Positions 34,269 through 44,446 of a DNA stretch of 64,000 nt are shown here, in pieces. Each line of letters starts with the position of its first letter. Position 1 is the stretch's first letter. Below the pieces are notes generated by a model. It saw only the letters and a list, made by a program, of their open reading frames with translations, was not told where the DNA came from and searched no databases. Source of the stretch: Romanomermis culicivorax (taxonomy: Eukaryota; Nematoda; Enoplea; Mermithida; Mermithidae); contig CAWUHX010000151.1 of the NCBI GenBank assembly GCA_963922205.1, forward strand, positions 124,001 through 188,000, read 5' to 3'. The position numbers and the translations under genes were made by a program.

Positions 34269-35161
34269 ATGGTAGAACTAAACATAATAATAGGGATTTG
34301 AGCTATAGCTCTTACTGTTTCCGTAGTTATTGTGTCAGGACTACCAGGGATCGGCGCGCACACATCCGCATCTTTCCATAACCTTAACCCAATTGGCATA
34401 AATCCGAATCGATTCATCCAAACATATATTCCAGCACCTTTTTGGGGTACCTCATACTCTATGCTTGGAAGAGTTTTAGCCAACAAAAGATACTGGGATA
34501 ACCTTTCCTCTGACCGCCAAGCCATTTCCTTTATTTTGCCCTGTAGCTCTGGGCTGAATGATGTAATGAACCTGTAAGTAAAGATTTCGGCCATTACAAA
34601 ATCCAGTTCCTTTCTGCTATGGGGCCAGATCACATGGAAGGCCAGCGGGACTAAGGCACAAGCAGCTTGCAGTTCTGAGAACTGCTTTTCCTCAAATGCC
34701 TTAGCATACTCCGCCAGCTGAGGCTTCCAGTGATCTTTGTCAAAATACCCCACCCCGGGATCAATGTCAATAGGCACATGAACCAGATGGTTTTTTAGGG
34801 CATCTAGTAGTGCTTGCTTTTGACGATCCTGAGGTAATTTGACAACTTTTCTCACTGTGTCTATGAACCACACCAAGGATGTTGACTGCGTAAGCTCATG
34901 ATACTGCTTCCTTTGCGCCATTTTCTCCACTAACTCCAGACACAACTTATCTTTGGTGGATAAGTGCTGTTCAGGTCTAGTCATTTTGTCATCATCGGGA
35001 TCACTTGCTTCATCATAGGAAATGGGTTTTAATTTTTTACCTTGATGGTAAGCATCTGGGTAGATGCCCCGCCACAGCAAATTTTCTTTCCCTTTTCTAG
35101 GATTGCAAATATCCGGATGGCAACGAAATTTAGGCCCTATCTCTTGCACTTGCGCGCCCAT
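34259..35161 (-). pseudogene. Extra retrotransposon region, domain of unknown function after the exonuclease
   Basis: 300 codons with good coding character and no recognised family. It contains helical segments (LVWFIDTVRKVVKLPQDRQK, FSELQAACALVPLAFHVIW) and a Trp-rich stretch (GAGIYVWMNRFGFMPIGLRL). It overlaps the exonuclease frame at 35137..35161. The last residues of the exonuclease frame and the first of this one look like one broken junction, so the ancestral protein was probably one chain of some 600 residues covering the exonuclease and this domain. Confidence 0.55.
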
Positions 35162-36033
35162 CTTGCATACATTTCTTGGCGCATCATGTGGTAGGTGGCC
35201 TCAGGCTGCCTAACCACAATATCAGGTGTACCCACAAAGTTATGTAGTTTATAATTGGTAACTATATATGAGTAAAACTGATAAAATTTATATGAGAGAA
35301 TTTCAATTTGAGGCGGATCGACTATATCGTGAGGAAAGTTAGCAAGTCCCCCACATAGCTCAATCACATATCCATAGTGAAATGCCCCCATAAAAATTGC
35401 CAAAGAAAAGTACGCATCCATAAAAGCGTACTGCAGTATCTCTTCGGGGACTATTTCTTTACCCACATTTTGCCTATTACGCAAAAGACTAAAATCAGTC
35501 TGATGATGACCGATATCAGCCAGATACATTTGGGGAAAAAGGCCTTTCAATTTCAATGTCTCAGGGCAGATTCCTGCTTTCCTGGATTTGGTAATCTCAC
35601 TTCCCATGATCTGCTTTGCCGTGATGCTTAGATCATAGTATCTTCCAAGATTTCCATCCTTGATACTACATCTAATCGCATCAGACAAATCGCCATCATC
35701 GGTGCTTTTTCCGCATCCTCTGACATTGATAATTGAAACTATGTCCTCCAAAATGGCGTAACTGACTAACAATGTCGCTGAGCGCAAAAAGTGTAACAAA
35801 ATGTTCCACTCTTGCTCTTGCAGCAATGTCAAGTCGATTACGAATGTTTTACCATTTAGATGGGTGAATGAAACTAATCTGGCAAACTGGTGGCCTTTTT
35901 CGTTATGGATCCCCCACCTAAATAGTTTTTTGGCGTCCTCGCGGTTCACCTTCTCTACATCGAAGCCAACAATGTTCATGCCTCGGAGAGTGCTGCTTTC
36001 GAGGTGTTTTACCACCTTTTCCACACTTCCCAT
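35137..36033 (-). CDS. DEDDy 3'-5' exonuclease domain encoded by the retrotransposon (env position)
   Basis: 298 codons, open. The three exonuclease motifs of the RNase D/WRN-type DEDD superfamily are recognisable in order. ExoI is IVGFDVEKV with D25 and E27. ExoII is LLVSYAILEDIVSI with D97. ExoIII is LQYAFMDAYFSLAIF with Y202 and D206 in the YxxxD spacing that defines the DEDDy subgroup. All four acidic residues and the tyrosine are present, so the domain looks catalytically complete even though the surrounding element is decayed. Relatives of this superfamily trim RNA (RNase D, Nibbler/Mut-7, EXD1) or degrade DNA (WRN). Retrotransposons do not normally encode one. Start: ATG at 36033 (MGSVEKVVKHLES), preceded by a 1.3-kb gap without ORFs that could carry a splice acceptor for a subgenomic RNA. 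Same strand as gag-pol. Confidence 0.75.
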   Translation of the reverse strand: MGSVEKVVKHLESSTLRGMNIVGFDVEKVNREDAKKLFRWGIHNEKGHQFARLVSFTHLNGKTFVIDLTLLQEQEWNILLHFLRSATLLVSYAILEDIVSIINVRGCGKSTDDGDLSDAIRCSIKDGNLGRYYDLSITAKQIMGSEITKSRKAGICPETLKLKGLFPQMYLADIGHHQTDFSLLRNRQNVGKEIVPEEILQYAFMDAYFSLAIFMGAFHYGYVIELCGGLANFPHDIVDPPQIEILSYKFYQFYSYIVTNYKLHNFVGTPDIVVRQPEATYHMMRQEMYARWARKCKR

Positions 36034-37356
36034 AGGAACAGTTATTGGCTTGATTGGGCTGGTCGGCTAGAACTCAAAAGTGGCAAAAAACCACCTTTCT
36101 AACTCCGCTATCTGCATTGCCTGACAGATGTTATGGTCTAAAAATATGGGAGAGATTTAAGTTCAGACATACTCTACTACTCCTTTATGTTCATTTATGT
36201 GACCCTTTCTCAACTCTTCGGGTAATTTTACCCACTAATACTCTTTACCTTTGGGGAATTCTAGCACCTTTGTGCAAAACACTGGTGAACTTTTGAAATT
36301 TTGGAGCGGGAACTTGATTCTTAGCCTTTTTGGCCATTGGGTGTCCCTTTATAGAAACCAAAATTGATAGGCAAAAATATGTGAAACTAGGTGTTTTTTC
36401 ACTCTAACCCAACACACCTTTGCTACTCGATGAGCTCAATCGATCACAACTTTGATCTCCATGACCAATTTCTGCTAATCCCCTTCTTCGCTGCTTTGCG
36501 GAAACCAGAGGGAGCGGGAATGACAAAAACCTCTCCTAATCGGATCACCTAATTCGACCGAAATCTTTTTCGGATCACATAGGTTTGGCCCTTGCCACCC
36601 CCTTCTACCTAATTTTTTGTGTTTATTTCCCAACTCCCAGTTGGTAGCTTGTCCGAGAAAGGGCACAAAAATAGTCTTGCAAAACACCCCTGATGAGGGT
36701 AACCTCTGCTCATTATCTTACCTAACTATTTACAAAGATAAAAAATTGTCTCTTACCGTCAACCAAAAAATATCGATTATTCTGCCGTGGGTGCGGCTCC
36801 CCAAAGTGGACTTTGTCATCTGTCGCGTTGTATGTACGCGTACACTCGTTCGGCGTACCCATTCGAAATGTTGGGCCTGTTTTCCTTGCACCGAAATATT
36901 TTAAAAAATTTCTAAAACCGAATTTGCAGCTGTGAAAAGTAGACAGATGTATAAAACATTTACAGTCTATTCCCTTGGGGCTGCAAGTTACCTTACGGGA
37001 GGATTCTTCCGTACAAAATATTTTCGAAAAAGATTTGGAAAATGAGAGCAGATGCAGGACACGACTTTCAAAAGTTTTGAATGATTTGGAGTTGTTAACT
37101 AAGAAAGTGTAAAATGAAAAAATTTACAAAAACGGGTCTTTTGCTTTAAAAGCTCTTCCCCCGCTCCGTTAAAACACAATTCTATACGTCAAAAAATATT
37201 AAAATGGATTTTAACCATTACAAAACACAATTGGAATAAATATTTATTAAATATACAAAATAAATACACGCAAATCAGCAGATTTTGCCGCTACGAAACT
37301 ACATCAGGCGTTGCTCTACTCTCCGCTAATTGCGAAGGTACAGTAAGACCGTACGA
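36034..37356 (-). other. Retrotransposon gap between integrase and extra region
   Basis: 1.3 kb without a convincing ORF on the sense strand. It separates pol from the extra coding region, as expected if the latter is expressed from a spliced RNA. No splice site could be assigned with confidence. Confidence 0.45.
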
Positions 37357-38343
37357 TCAATTTTTTATGTAGTTCTGCCATCGTGTAGTCTCGTAGCGAA
37401 AAATTTTCAGCCTACTTGCTGAAACCTTTTGCCGTAGCAAAAGATAATCATAATGTGCAATTGTTATGACATTATCTTCTAACCTGGAAACATCAGTCAT
37501 AATGAAGGGTCCTTCCCAAGTTAAGCCTAATTTCTTGTGCTTATCAATTTTAAGAAGTACCCAATCATTTTCTTTAAAAACCGAGGTTTTAATTTTCTTG
37601 TCGAAATATCTTTTGCCAGCTTCCACTGCTTTCTGAATATTTTCAGCAATAATACTATAAAGCCTCATCAAGTGGTCGGTTAGGATGAATTTATATGCCT
37701 CATAATTCATGGGCATTACTATTTTAAATACTTTTGAAAGATTCATCCCAAACTTTGCCTCATGGCCCCCTAACAACGCAAATGGCGATACCTTTGTCAC
37801 TGCGTGTGAAGTTGCATTATAGGCAAAGACCACTGATTTGAGATATCTTGGCCAGCTATCGGGTTCACCAATAGCTACTTTTCTCAGCTGTTTTATTAGA
37901 GTTTGATTGAACCTCTCTACTATACCATTACCCTGAGGGTGGTAAGCAGTAGTGAAGATCTTCTTACACTCTAATAAATCACAAACTGATTTCATTAAAT
38001 CGGAAGTAAAACAAGATTCATTGTCACTTAAGAGTTTCGTTGGTGTTCCATGCCTAATGCATTCACTTCTAAGAACGCATTCACAACTGAGTTTGCTGAT
38101 TAATCTGGGATCATTTCAGCTTCAACCCTAGTCCTGAAAAACTATAGCGTAGGGCATTCTTTCTCCCAAAGGCGAAATTCCTACTATATCCACGGATACA
38201 ATGTCGAATGGACCTTGTGGCACAATGGGTATCAATGGAGGAATGGATGGCTTTCCTGCAGTTGCCATTTGACAGACAACGCAGTATTTTATCCATTCCC
38301 TAACATCTTTTTCCATGCCAGGCCACCAATAGTGCAATTTCAT
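37357..38343 (-). pseudogene. Integrase of the Ty3/gypsy element (frameshifted)
   Basis: Integrates element DNA into the genome. The zinc-binding HHCC region is at the upstream side (HHGAV..HQGFKR in the preceding frame, then WIKYCVVCQM here). The catalytic core shows D (FDIVSVDIVG), D (LLSDNESCF) and E (GIVERFNQT) in the right order. A C-terminal chromodomain-less tail (DNVITIAHYDYLLLRQKVSA) follows. The reading frame is broken at about 38340, at about 38110 and between 38000 and 38100, so no single frame covers the protein. Normal length for a Ty3/gypsy integrase. Confidence 0.85.
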
Positions 38344-39053
38344 GACACTGTTCTTTTGAAACCCTGGTGTGTCATTATTACAGCACCATGATGCTGATGC
38401 AGTACAGAGTCCCTGAGGTTTGCCGGTACGACCAATTGGTCTTCGCTTTCTGCCTCAGTTTCCCTATACAATACACCATTTTCTTCGTAGAACCCAGTGT
38501 GATACTTCGTGGTGCTATTTGCACCTAATCTATCCCAGATTGGCTTTAAGCTTTCGTCTGCTTTTTGCAGTTTGCTCATCAAGTCATCTGGGATCAGGCC
38601 AATAGATATCTGTTTTTCTCCTGATGTTCCTGGTTTATCAAATTCCTCCTCCTTTCTCGGGTGTAACCACTGCACATTGTCCTGTTTCTTAGGTATCACA
38701 GATTTATCAGTTTCCTGATTTTCTTTCTGCACCTTTTCCGAAACACGAGCTTTGCTTCGGGTTACTACCGCTTCTACTCCTTTAGAATGCTCTTTTTCGT
38801 CCTCAGGACTAATTCGAGCATCCTCTCCTTCCTTTTTATCCTTGTGGGATTTATTCTTTTTGGGGATGTTGTTCCTCTCGGCCACCAAGGAAACTTGTTG
38901 TTGTTCTTGTTGTTCTTTTATTATTCCTTTGACATCGGAGGAAGCAACATCCGACTTGAACATGCTTTCCCACTTTGGTGGTGATTTCACCACATCCTCT
39001 GGCTCATCCTTTCTAGAGAGAAAGTCAGCCATAGCATTTTGTCTACCGGGCAC
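38340..39053 (-). pseudogene. RNase H-integrase linker with start of integrase zinc domain
   Basis: 237 codons continuing the pol frame after a TAA at 39054..39056. It begins with the usual end of the RNase H region (PGRQNAMADFLSRKDEPED), passes through a long Lys/Glu-rich insertion of about 100 residues not seen in most gypsy elements, and ends in the integrase N-terminal zinc domain (LRDSVLHQHHGAVIMTHQGF). Charged linker of unknown role. Confidence 0.7.
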
Positions 39054-41087
39054 TTACTCTAACTTGTGGTTGTATTGATTTATGATCACATACCACCGTT
39101 TTAATTTGTCATTTGTTGTAGTGTTGACTTTCATTGATAACAGTGGTCTGTGATCTGTCTTAATCAATACTTTCTGCCCCAATAAATAGTGCCGATAGAT
39201 TTTGAGGCCGTAGATAATCGCGAGGCACTCCCTTTCGGTTGCGCACCACTTTTTCTCGTCCTCCTTTAGCACACAGCTATTGTATGCTATGACCCACTTG
39301 TCGTCTCCAGACTCTTGATACAGAACAGCCCCTAGTGCCGTTCCACTGGCATCGGTTTGTAGAATGAATTGGGCTGAGCCATCCATTACTGGGTACCTAA
39401 GAAATGGAACTGATACCAGTGCTTCTTTCAAAGCATTAAATGCTTTGTAATGATCCTCTGTGACGAGCCATTTATTCCTTTTCTTGGCCGTCAGCTTATA
39501 CAAAGGTTCTGTGTGCTTTGCCAGATGTGGTATAAATTTTTTACACCACTGGAGCATTCCGAGAAACCTTTGCATACGCTTGACCGAGTCCGGGAATTCA
39601 AACTCCTTAATAGCTTGCACTTTTTTCGGATCGGGTGAAATTCCATTAGAATCCAAAATGTGACCAAGAAAATGAACCTTCTTTGGTAGGAATTCACATT
39701 TTTCCGGTTTAAGTGTAAGCTGGGCTCGTCTCGGAGCATCCAGGACCAATTTCAAATTTTCTATGTGTTCCTCGAACGTATTCGAGAACACTATGATATC
39801 GTCTATGTAAACTAGACATATCTTCCAAACATGAGGATGAAGGATTCTTTCCATCATCCTCTGGAACTCGGCTGGTGCATTTTTCAGTCCAAAGGGCATT
39901 ACTTTGAACTGAAACAACCCTTCTTGACACAGGAAAGCAGTCTTTTCTTTACTGCCTTCTTCCATTGGCACTTGCCAATAACCAGACTTAAGGTCAAGAG
40001 TCGTATAAAATTTTGCCCTACCGAGGCAGTCCAGATAATCATCCATTCTGGGTATTGGATATCGATCATCCTTCGTAACCTCATTCAAGCCTCTAAAATC
40101 AACAACTGGCCTGAGCGACCCATCTTTCTTCCCTACTAGGAATAATGGTGCCGCCCAGGGCGATCTTGATGGCTCTATGACTCCTTTGTCTAGCATTTCC
40201 TGCACATGTTGTCTGATATATGGTCGCCGTTCAATGGCAGCTCTGTAGTATTGTTTCGCCACAGGGCTAGCATCACCTGTATCAATTTTACAAGTAAGAT
40301 GGGGAGTAATTGTCAGAGGATCATGAGGTAGGCTAAATACATCCTGGTATTTCACGAGTTGCTGTATGACCATCTCTTTCTGTTCCTCCGACACTGTAGC
40401 TTTGGAGGTCATTTTGTACAATGCTTCCAGAAACACAACTCCATCGAATTTTGATTCTTTGGCATTGAAAATGCCCTCTAGGCTATTTTCTCCACAATTT
40501 CTAGCTTGCAAAATTGATACACTTGATTCTCCCTGAAATACAGAATTACAGTAGCCAAGAACTTGATTAGGTTCTATCAGGCAACCGGAACCCGTATTAT
40601 TGGAGATCATCAATACAAAGTCCTCCTTTGAACCATCAACTATAGTATCATCTATTCTGAATCTCGTTTCTGAATCATCTCCTTCTGTGATGATTCCATT
40701 TATCCTATTTGCCGAAGATTTGTTCCACAATTTGGCTTTCACTAGCTGATCTGTTCCATGTGGAATGTAAATTCTATTACATGCCACTAGTGGAACTAGA
40801 TCTTCTAGCTGCTGGATTGCCGAACTTTGATCCTCTTCAATAGAATTTTCCTGTATTGATTCTGCTATCATCGGATTATGCATCCCAATTATTGGAATTG
40901 CTTTCTTATCAGATGTTAACAAATCAATACTTTTCTTTACACCCATCATGGTCATTGAACCTTTTCCAAAATCTATTACCATATTGACTTCCGGATGCGC
41001 TACGAAGTCTGTTCCCAATATTAAATCTTCTGCGGACCCTGGTATTATGATAGCTTTAACCGGAAAACAGCCATAGTCACATTCCAT
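39054..41087 (-). CDS. pol: Pol: C-terminal protease, reverse transcriptase and RNase H of the Ty3/gypsy element
   Basis: 677 uninterrupted codons, the best-preserved part of the element. Residues 1-40 hold the C-terminal protease motif (DLILGTDFVA). RT follows with the standard blocks: KKDGSLRPVVDFRGLN, DLKSGYWQVPM, MPFGLKNAPAEFQRMM and the catalytic LVYIDDIIVF (YIDD). Connection and RNase H: FILQTDASGTALGAVLYQE, ATERECLAIIYGLKIYRHYL and VLIKTDHRPLLSM, all typical of Ty3/gypsy RNase H. The ATG used here is internal: the pol frame continues upstream through a TAG at 41094..41096 to the DTG part of the protease. Copies RNA into DNA during retrotransposition. Confidence 0.9.
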   Translation of the reverse strand: MECDYGCFPVKAIIIPGSAEDLILGTDFVAHPEVNMVIDFGKGSMTMMGVKKSIDLLTSDKKAIPIIGMHNPMIAESIQENSIEEDQSSAIQQLEDLVPLVACNRIYIPHGTDQLVKAKLWNKSSANRINGIITEGDDSETRFRIDDTIVDGSKEDFVLMISNNTGSGCLIEPNQVLGYCNSVFQGESSVSILQARNCGENSLEGIFNAKESKFDGVVFLEALYKMTSKATVSEEQKEMVIQQLVKYQDVFSLPHDPLTITPHLTCKIDTGDASPVAKQYYRAAIERRPYIRQHVQEMLDKGVIEPSRSPWAAPLFLVGKKDGSLRPVVDFRGLNEVTKDDRYPIPRMDDYLDCLGRAKFYTTLDLKSGYWQVPMEEGSKEKTAFLCQEGLFQFKVMPFGLKNAPAEFQRMMERILHPHVWKICLVYIDDIIVFSNTFEEHIENLKLVLDAPRRAQLTLKPEKCEFLPKKVHFLGHILDSNGISPDPKKVQAIKEFEFPDSVKRMQRFLGMLQWCKKFIPHLAKHTEPLYKLTAKKRNKWLVTEDHYKAFNALKEALVSVPFLRYPVMDGSAQFILQTDASGTALGAVLYQESGDDKWVIAYNSCVLKEDEKKWCATERECLAIIYGLKIYRHYLLGQKVLIKTDHRPLLSMKVNTTTNDKLKRWYVIINQYNHKLE

Positions 41088-41093
41088 TTGAAA

Positions 41094-41867
41094 CTAAATG
41101 TAACCATGTGCACTAGCTACTTTACTATTGGCGACAGTGACTTTTAGGATCTTAGGGTACACTGTGTACTCCAGTCCAAGTGATTTTTTCAAGAAATCAC
41201 CCGACATCACCGAACACTGAGGTCCCGTGTCAATCAGTGCCTTTGCAGTAGTAGAACACACAGTTACTCTGATGTGAAATGGCAGCGTTCTAGGGTATCT
41301 TGCTAACATATCCAGTTCCTCTGCAGTCGCCTTTCTTCCATACTCGGCACTGCATTCCATTTCCGGCACATTCTCCTCTTTCTCCATGGCACAGTTATGC
41401 AGGCCACACAACTTCATCTCCATCATTGGTTCTTGCTGTACACTATTGACACCACTAGTCCGTGGTTGGTCTGTCTGCCCGGAGGCTTGCGACTGACTAA
41501 CTACCTTTTGCGGAATCAACAGGGTATTTGAACTCTGATTTGCGATTACTGGTTGTTGGTCCATTAGATTTGGTCCTGGTAACATCAGCTGGGTGGTAGC
41601 CTGTAACAATCTCATCTCCTCCCTGAGCTTCTTCAACTTTACGTATTCCTGGAACTCGGCATATTCTTGCAAATTTTCTGCCTCATCATCAGGAAACAAA
41701 ACTTGATAAGCTCCCCTTTCACCTTCATTACCAAAACCTCCTCTATTTCCTCTGAAATTTCCTCTACCTCGGAAATTTCCAAAACTTCCTCTAGGATTTC
41801 CTCTTCCAAAGCCTCTTCCACTATTTCCACCCCTTTCACGATTTTGTAGACCTTCATAAAAATTCAA
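41094..41867 (-). pseudogene. Gag C-terminus and protease N-terminal half of the Ty3/gypsy element
   Basis: 257 codons in the same frame as RT, separated by the TAG at 41094..41096. It starts with a Gly/Arg-rich (RGG-like) segment typical of a nucleocapsid tail (GRGNPRGSFGNFRGRGNF). Next is a Gln-rich linker, then the aspartic protease active site KALIDTGPQCSVMSGDF (DTG). The protease flap and second half continue after the stop in the next frame segment. Cleaves Gag-Pol in the intact element. Confidence 0.8.
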
Positions 41868-41921
41868 GGTTCTACAGTCAATTGTGTTGTGGGTCTTATT
41901 TTCCTGGTAAGTACACCATTT

Positions 41922-42326
41922 TCACTGCTGAACCTCTTGTTGACTTCTCGCTTTTGCTTTATCAACTTTCTGAGTTAAAGCAGTTATGGCTTCCTCTTGA
42001 GCTTTGGTCGAGTTCCTAATCTCTTCATAACATTGTGCCATTTTAATAAATTCTTTAGATAAAGCCACCATGAGGGAGTCCTTTTTTGGCTCCTCAACAG
42101 GCTGTTGCCGAGGCATTATGGCCTGCTGGGGAGGTACTTCAAGTACTTCATCATCTGCTATATCTATCAATTGATTTTGTGAAGATTGCATCAGAGTTTG
42201 CCTTTCTGTGTTTGGTCTTCTAAAGTCCTTATTAGCCTTTTGGGTGCTTTCATAAGGCCTTTGGATTACATTCACATTGGCTTGCTGCTCTTCAGCAATT
42301 TCCGTTCGCGCCGTGTTTATCATCAT
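41922..42326 (-). pseudogene. gag: Gag middle segment (pre-nucleocapsid) of the Ty3/gypsy element
   Basis: 134 codons, same frame as the capsid segment and the next one. Rich in Gln, Glu and Lys with a coiled-coil-prone C-terminus (KAQEEAITALTQKVDKAK). It ends at TGA 41922..41924. Immediately beyond the stop lies a CCHC-knuckle-like stretch (KWCTYQENKTHNTIDC) with the right spacing except that the second cysteine is Gln. Confidence 0.65.
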
Positions 42327-42497
42327 GGGCTGCTCTCTTGACCCAAATGTTCTAATCGCATTCCTGTACTTTAACTCTATCTCATAGACTGCCTGCGAAA
42401 GATCATACCAATTTTTGAATTTTGCTATGTCTTTCTGCAGTTCTAATTGATAAGTTAAAGAACTTCTATAGAAAAAGGTTTCAATGATTACTTTATT

Positions 42498-43103
42498 TTA
42501 AAACTCTTTTGTTTCACTCTGGTAAACGAGATTCACATGTGCTCTAACCCTTTTTAAAAATTTGGTTGCTGCTTCATCGGGTTCCTGTTTAATATCCAAT
42601 AAATCTCGTTTGAGCATGTCCAGGTTACAGTCTGGAGCACAATAATTCAAAATCTTGTCTCGGGCTTCCCTATATGTCGTTGACTCTTCAGCCAATTCTT
42701 TCAGCAAATCCCTTGACAAATGGGTTAATGCTTCTAGCTTCACCTCATCGGGAGTATTCTTTCGAAACTCACCTTCTAGCTCCACTAGAAAAGCAAGAAC
42801 CTGTCTACTTGGCATATCAGATTCCAGTAATTTTGGTTTGATAGCCCTTTCAATGTCATAGACAGTTGGGCCTACCTGAGCCAGATTGACCCATAAGGCC
42901 GGATCAATCGGAATCATTGTAGGCATAACCTGCTGCCTGACATTTGGGGTCTCTCCCCTAATACAACTGCTTTGTTGTGATACAGTTGGATTTATCAGAC
43001 TCGGGTTTTTTACGCCTTCGTCAAAACCACAGCTGCTCCTTAGGACCGAGACTTGACTTTTGGTCTTTCCATCTACAGTCTTGCTGAAGAGTGATACCAT
43101 CAT
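42498..43103 (-). pseudogene. gag: Gag capsid region of the Ty3/gypsy element
   Basis: 201 codons. The C-terminal half is the conserved Ty3/gypsy capsid (retrotrans_gag-like) region: LSRDLLKELAEESTTYREAR, then LNYCAPDCNLDMLKRDLLDI, then a KFLKRVRAHVNLVY block. The frame is stopped by TAA at 42498..42500 and then stays open in frame towards 41922, so this is one gag gene with a nonsense lesion. Forms the particle shell in an intact element. Confidence 0.75.
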
Positions 43104-43266
43104 TTTGCCATGCTAACTCTTCCTGGGCTTGCTCAAACTTCAATGCCACCACCTTGTTCCAAACAACCAGCATTGCTTTGCCTTGGTTCATTTGCCTTAC
43201 TGGCTTTCTGTGAACCATTATTAGCAATGTTGGCGAAAATGCTATCATAAACATCTAACCTGTTCA

Positions 43267-43767
43267 TTATTTGGTCCAGCTTATACTCCAATGAGCTCTT
43301 TCGAGGATTTTCACAATGTTCCTCCCACTCATTATCCCTATATAATCTATGGTAAGTATGGAATAACTGAAGGGTTTATTTGTTGGCCGGCGCTGCTGTT
43401 GATCCAATACCGGAATGTTCATCTTCGGTAGTGGACGCGCCAGTCCCGTAATAGGCGGTTGTAAAAATTCGCCTCTCTTCGGGAGGTTCGTCGATGACGG
43501 GATTTTAAATATTTGATCTTTGTTCGACGATAATATGGCATCTTCGTCCTCCCTTTCAACAGCTGATGAGGTCGTAGGTCGGTTGCCTTCATTTTCCACC
43601 GATAAAGGCCTATGATCTGAGAAATTATCCTCTTCAGCCGAAGTTTCGGCTGAAGTTAGGACAATTAACTTTTCTGTATCATGCGCCTTTTTTCCCGGTG
43701 GTGTTCTGGGCAAACCCGAACTCTTGAGGCCACCTAGGTTGTCTTTACTCATTTTGAAGCCTCCCAA
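43267..43767 (-). pseudogene. gag: Gag N-terminal region of the Ty3/gypsy element
   Basis: 166 codons directly after the leader. It has no recognised domain and is hydrophilic, rich in Ser, Glu and Pro (SAETSAEEDNFSDHRPLSVE). The link to the capsid frame is broken between 43103 and 43267: an overlapping ORF at 43021..43254 in another frame carries the intervening sequence. Function by position only. Confidence 0.5.
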
Positions 43768-43827
43768 TTCTCTATAAAAACTGATAGGTTTTTTGACTCC
43801 TCGAGTTTGCCTCTGATTTTCCGTTAC

Positions 43828-43848
43828 TTTGAGTGTCAGAAGCCACCA
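43828..43848 (-). promoter_or_regulatory. Candidate primer-binding site
   Basis: Two bases inside the 5' LTR end, the minus strand reads TGGTGGCTTCTGACAC, a TGG-initiated stretch as expected for pairing with a tRNA 3' CCA end. The matching tRNA was not identified. Confidence 0.4.
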
Positions 43849-43850
43849 CT

Positions 43851-44446
43851 TGTTGGAATGAGACTTTAGTGGAAGTTGAGAAATATAATAAATGAATTGG
43901 TATCAAAAATAGACCTAATCAGTCACTCGCTAATTGACCTAATCAGGCCGAAACCTTAGGTAGAATAAGTTAGCAACAGTTCGGTCAGTCTCAAAATCAA
44001 CAAAGATCACCTGCTTTCGTTCCAAAGAACTGCAGAAGATCAAATAACTCTCTGAGCTCAAGTAACTTCGAACCAGGGACAAACCTAGAAGTCAGGCCGA
44101 GAATTGAGTTGCAAATGTAGACTTGCACGCTGGGTGGCACTCCAGAAATCCGGGGTCTAACCTGCATTCCCTCCGCTGTGAGTCGTCCAATAAATGTCCA
44201 GGCGAGGGACGTTGTATTTCGAGGGCAAATCTCCACAAAATATAATAAAAATATTATATAATAAAATGGCCTACTGGCCGCCGACTTTCTTTATTATAAA
44301 ATAAACAAACAAATCAAAGAATGACCAAAAACATAGACGACCAGCACTTTTATGCATGGTGTCTATGCAAATCGGTGTCGACGCGTTTTGCGTCGACTTT
44401 GGCTATTTCATTGCATCCTGGAGATAGACTATGTCCATCCCTGACA
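43851..44446 (-). repeat. 5' LTR of the Ty3/gypsy element
   Basis: 596 bp, matching 30645..31239 with roughly 6 percent mismatches by eye. TG...CA ends on the minus strand. It supplies promoter and polyadenylation functions in an intact element. Confidence 0.9.

Larger units (their letters stand above)
30645..44446 (-). mobile_element. Ty3/gypsy-type LTR retrotransposon, 13.8 kb, with extra exonuclease-encoding region
   Basis: Two direct repeats (30645..31239 and 43851..44446) bracket 12.6 kb of internal sequence. On the minus strand the order is 5' LTR, gag, protease, RT/RNase H, integrase, a 1.3-kb gap, a large extra coding region, 3' LTR. The pol order (integrase after RNase H) and the RT sequence place it in Ty3/gypsy. 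The extra region fills the env position but looks nothing like an envelope protein. By eye the LTRs differ at roughly 35-40 positions, so it is not a recent insertion. Several in-frame stops and frameshifts break gag, pol and the extra region. No target-site duplication is visible (GAAGG before the left LTR, AAATG after the right). It is GC-richer than its surroundings. A copy like this cannot move alone. Confidence 0.9.

Noticed and set aside
38420..39663. Plus-strand ORFs across pol
   Set aside because: Antisense shadows of RT and integrase; no domain.
43997..44236. A 79-codon ORF inside the 5' LTR
   Set aside because: LTR sequence; not kept open in the other LTR and without resemblance to any family.
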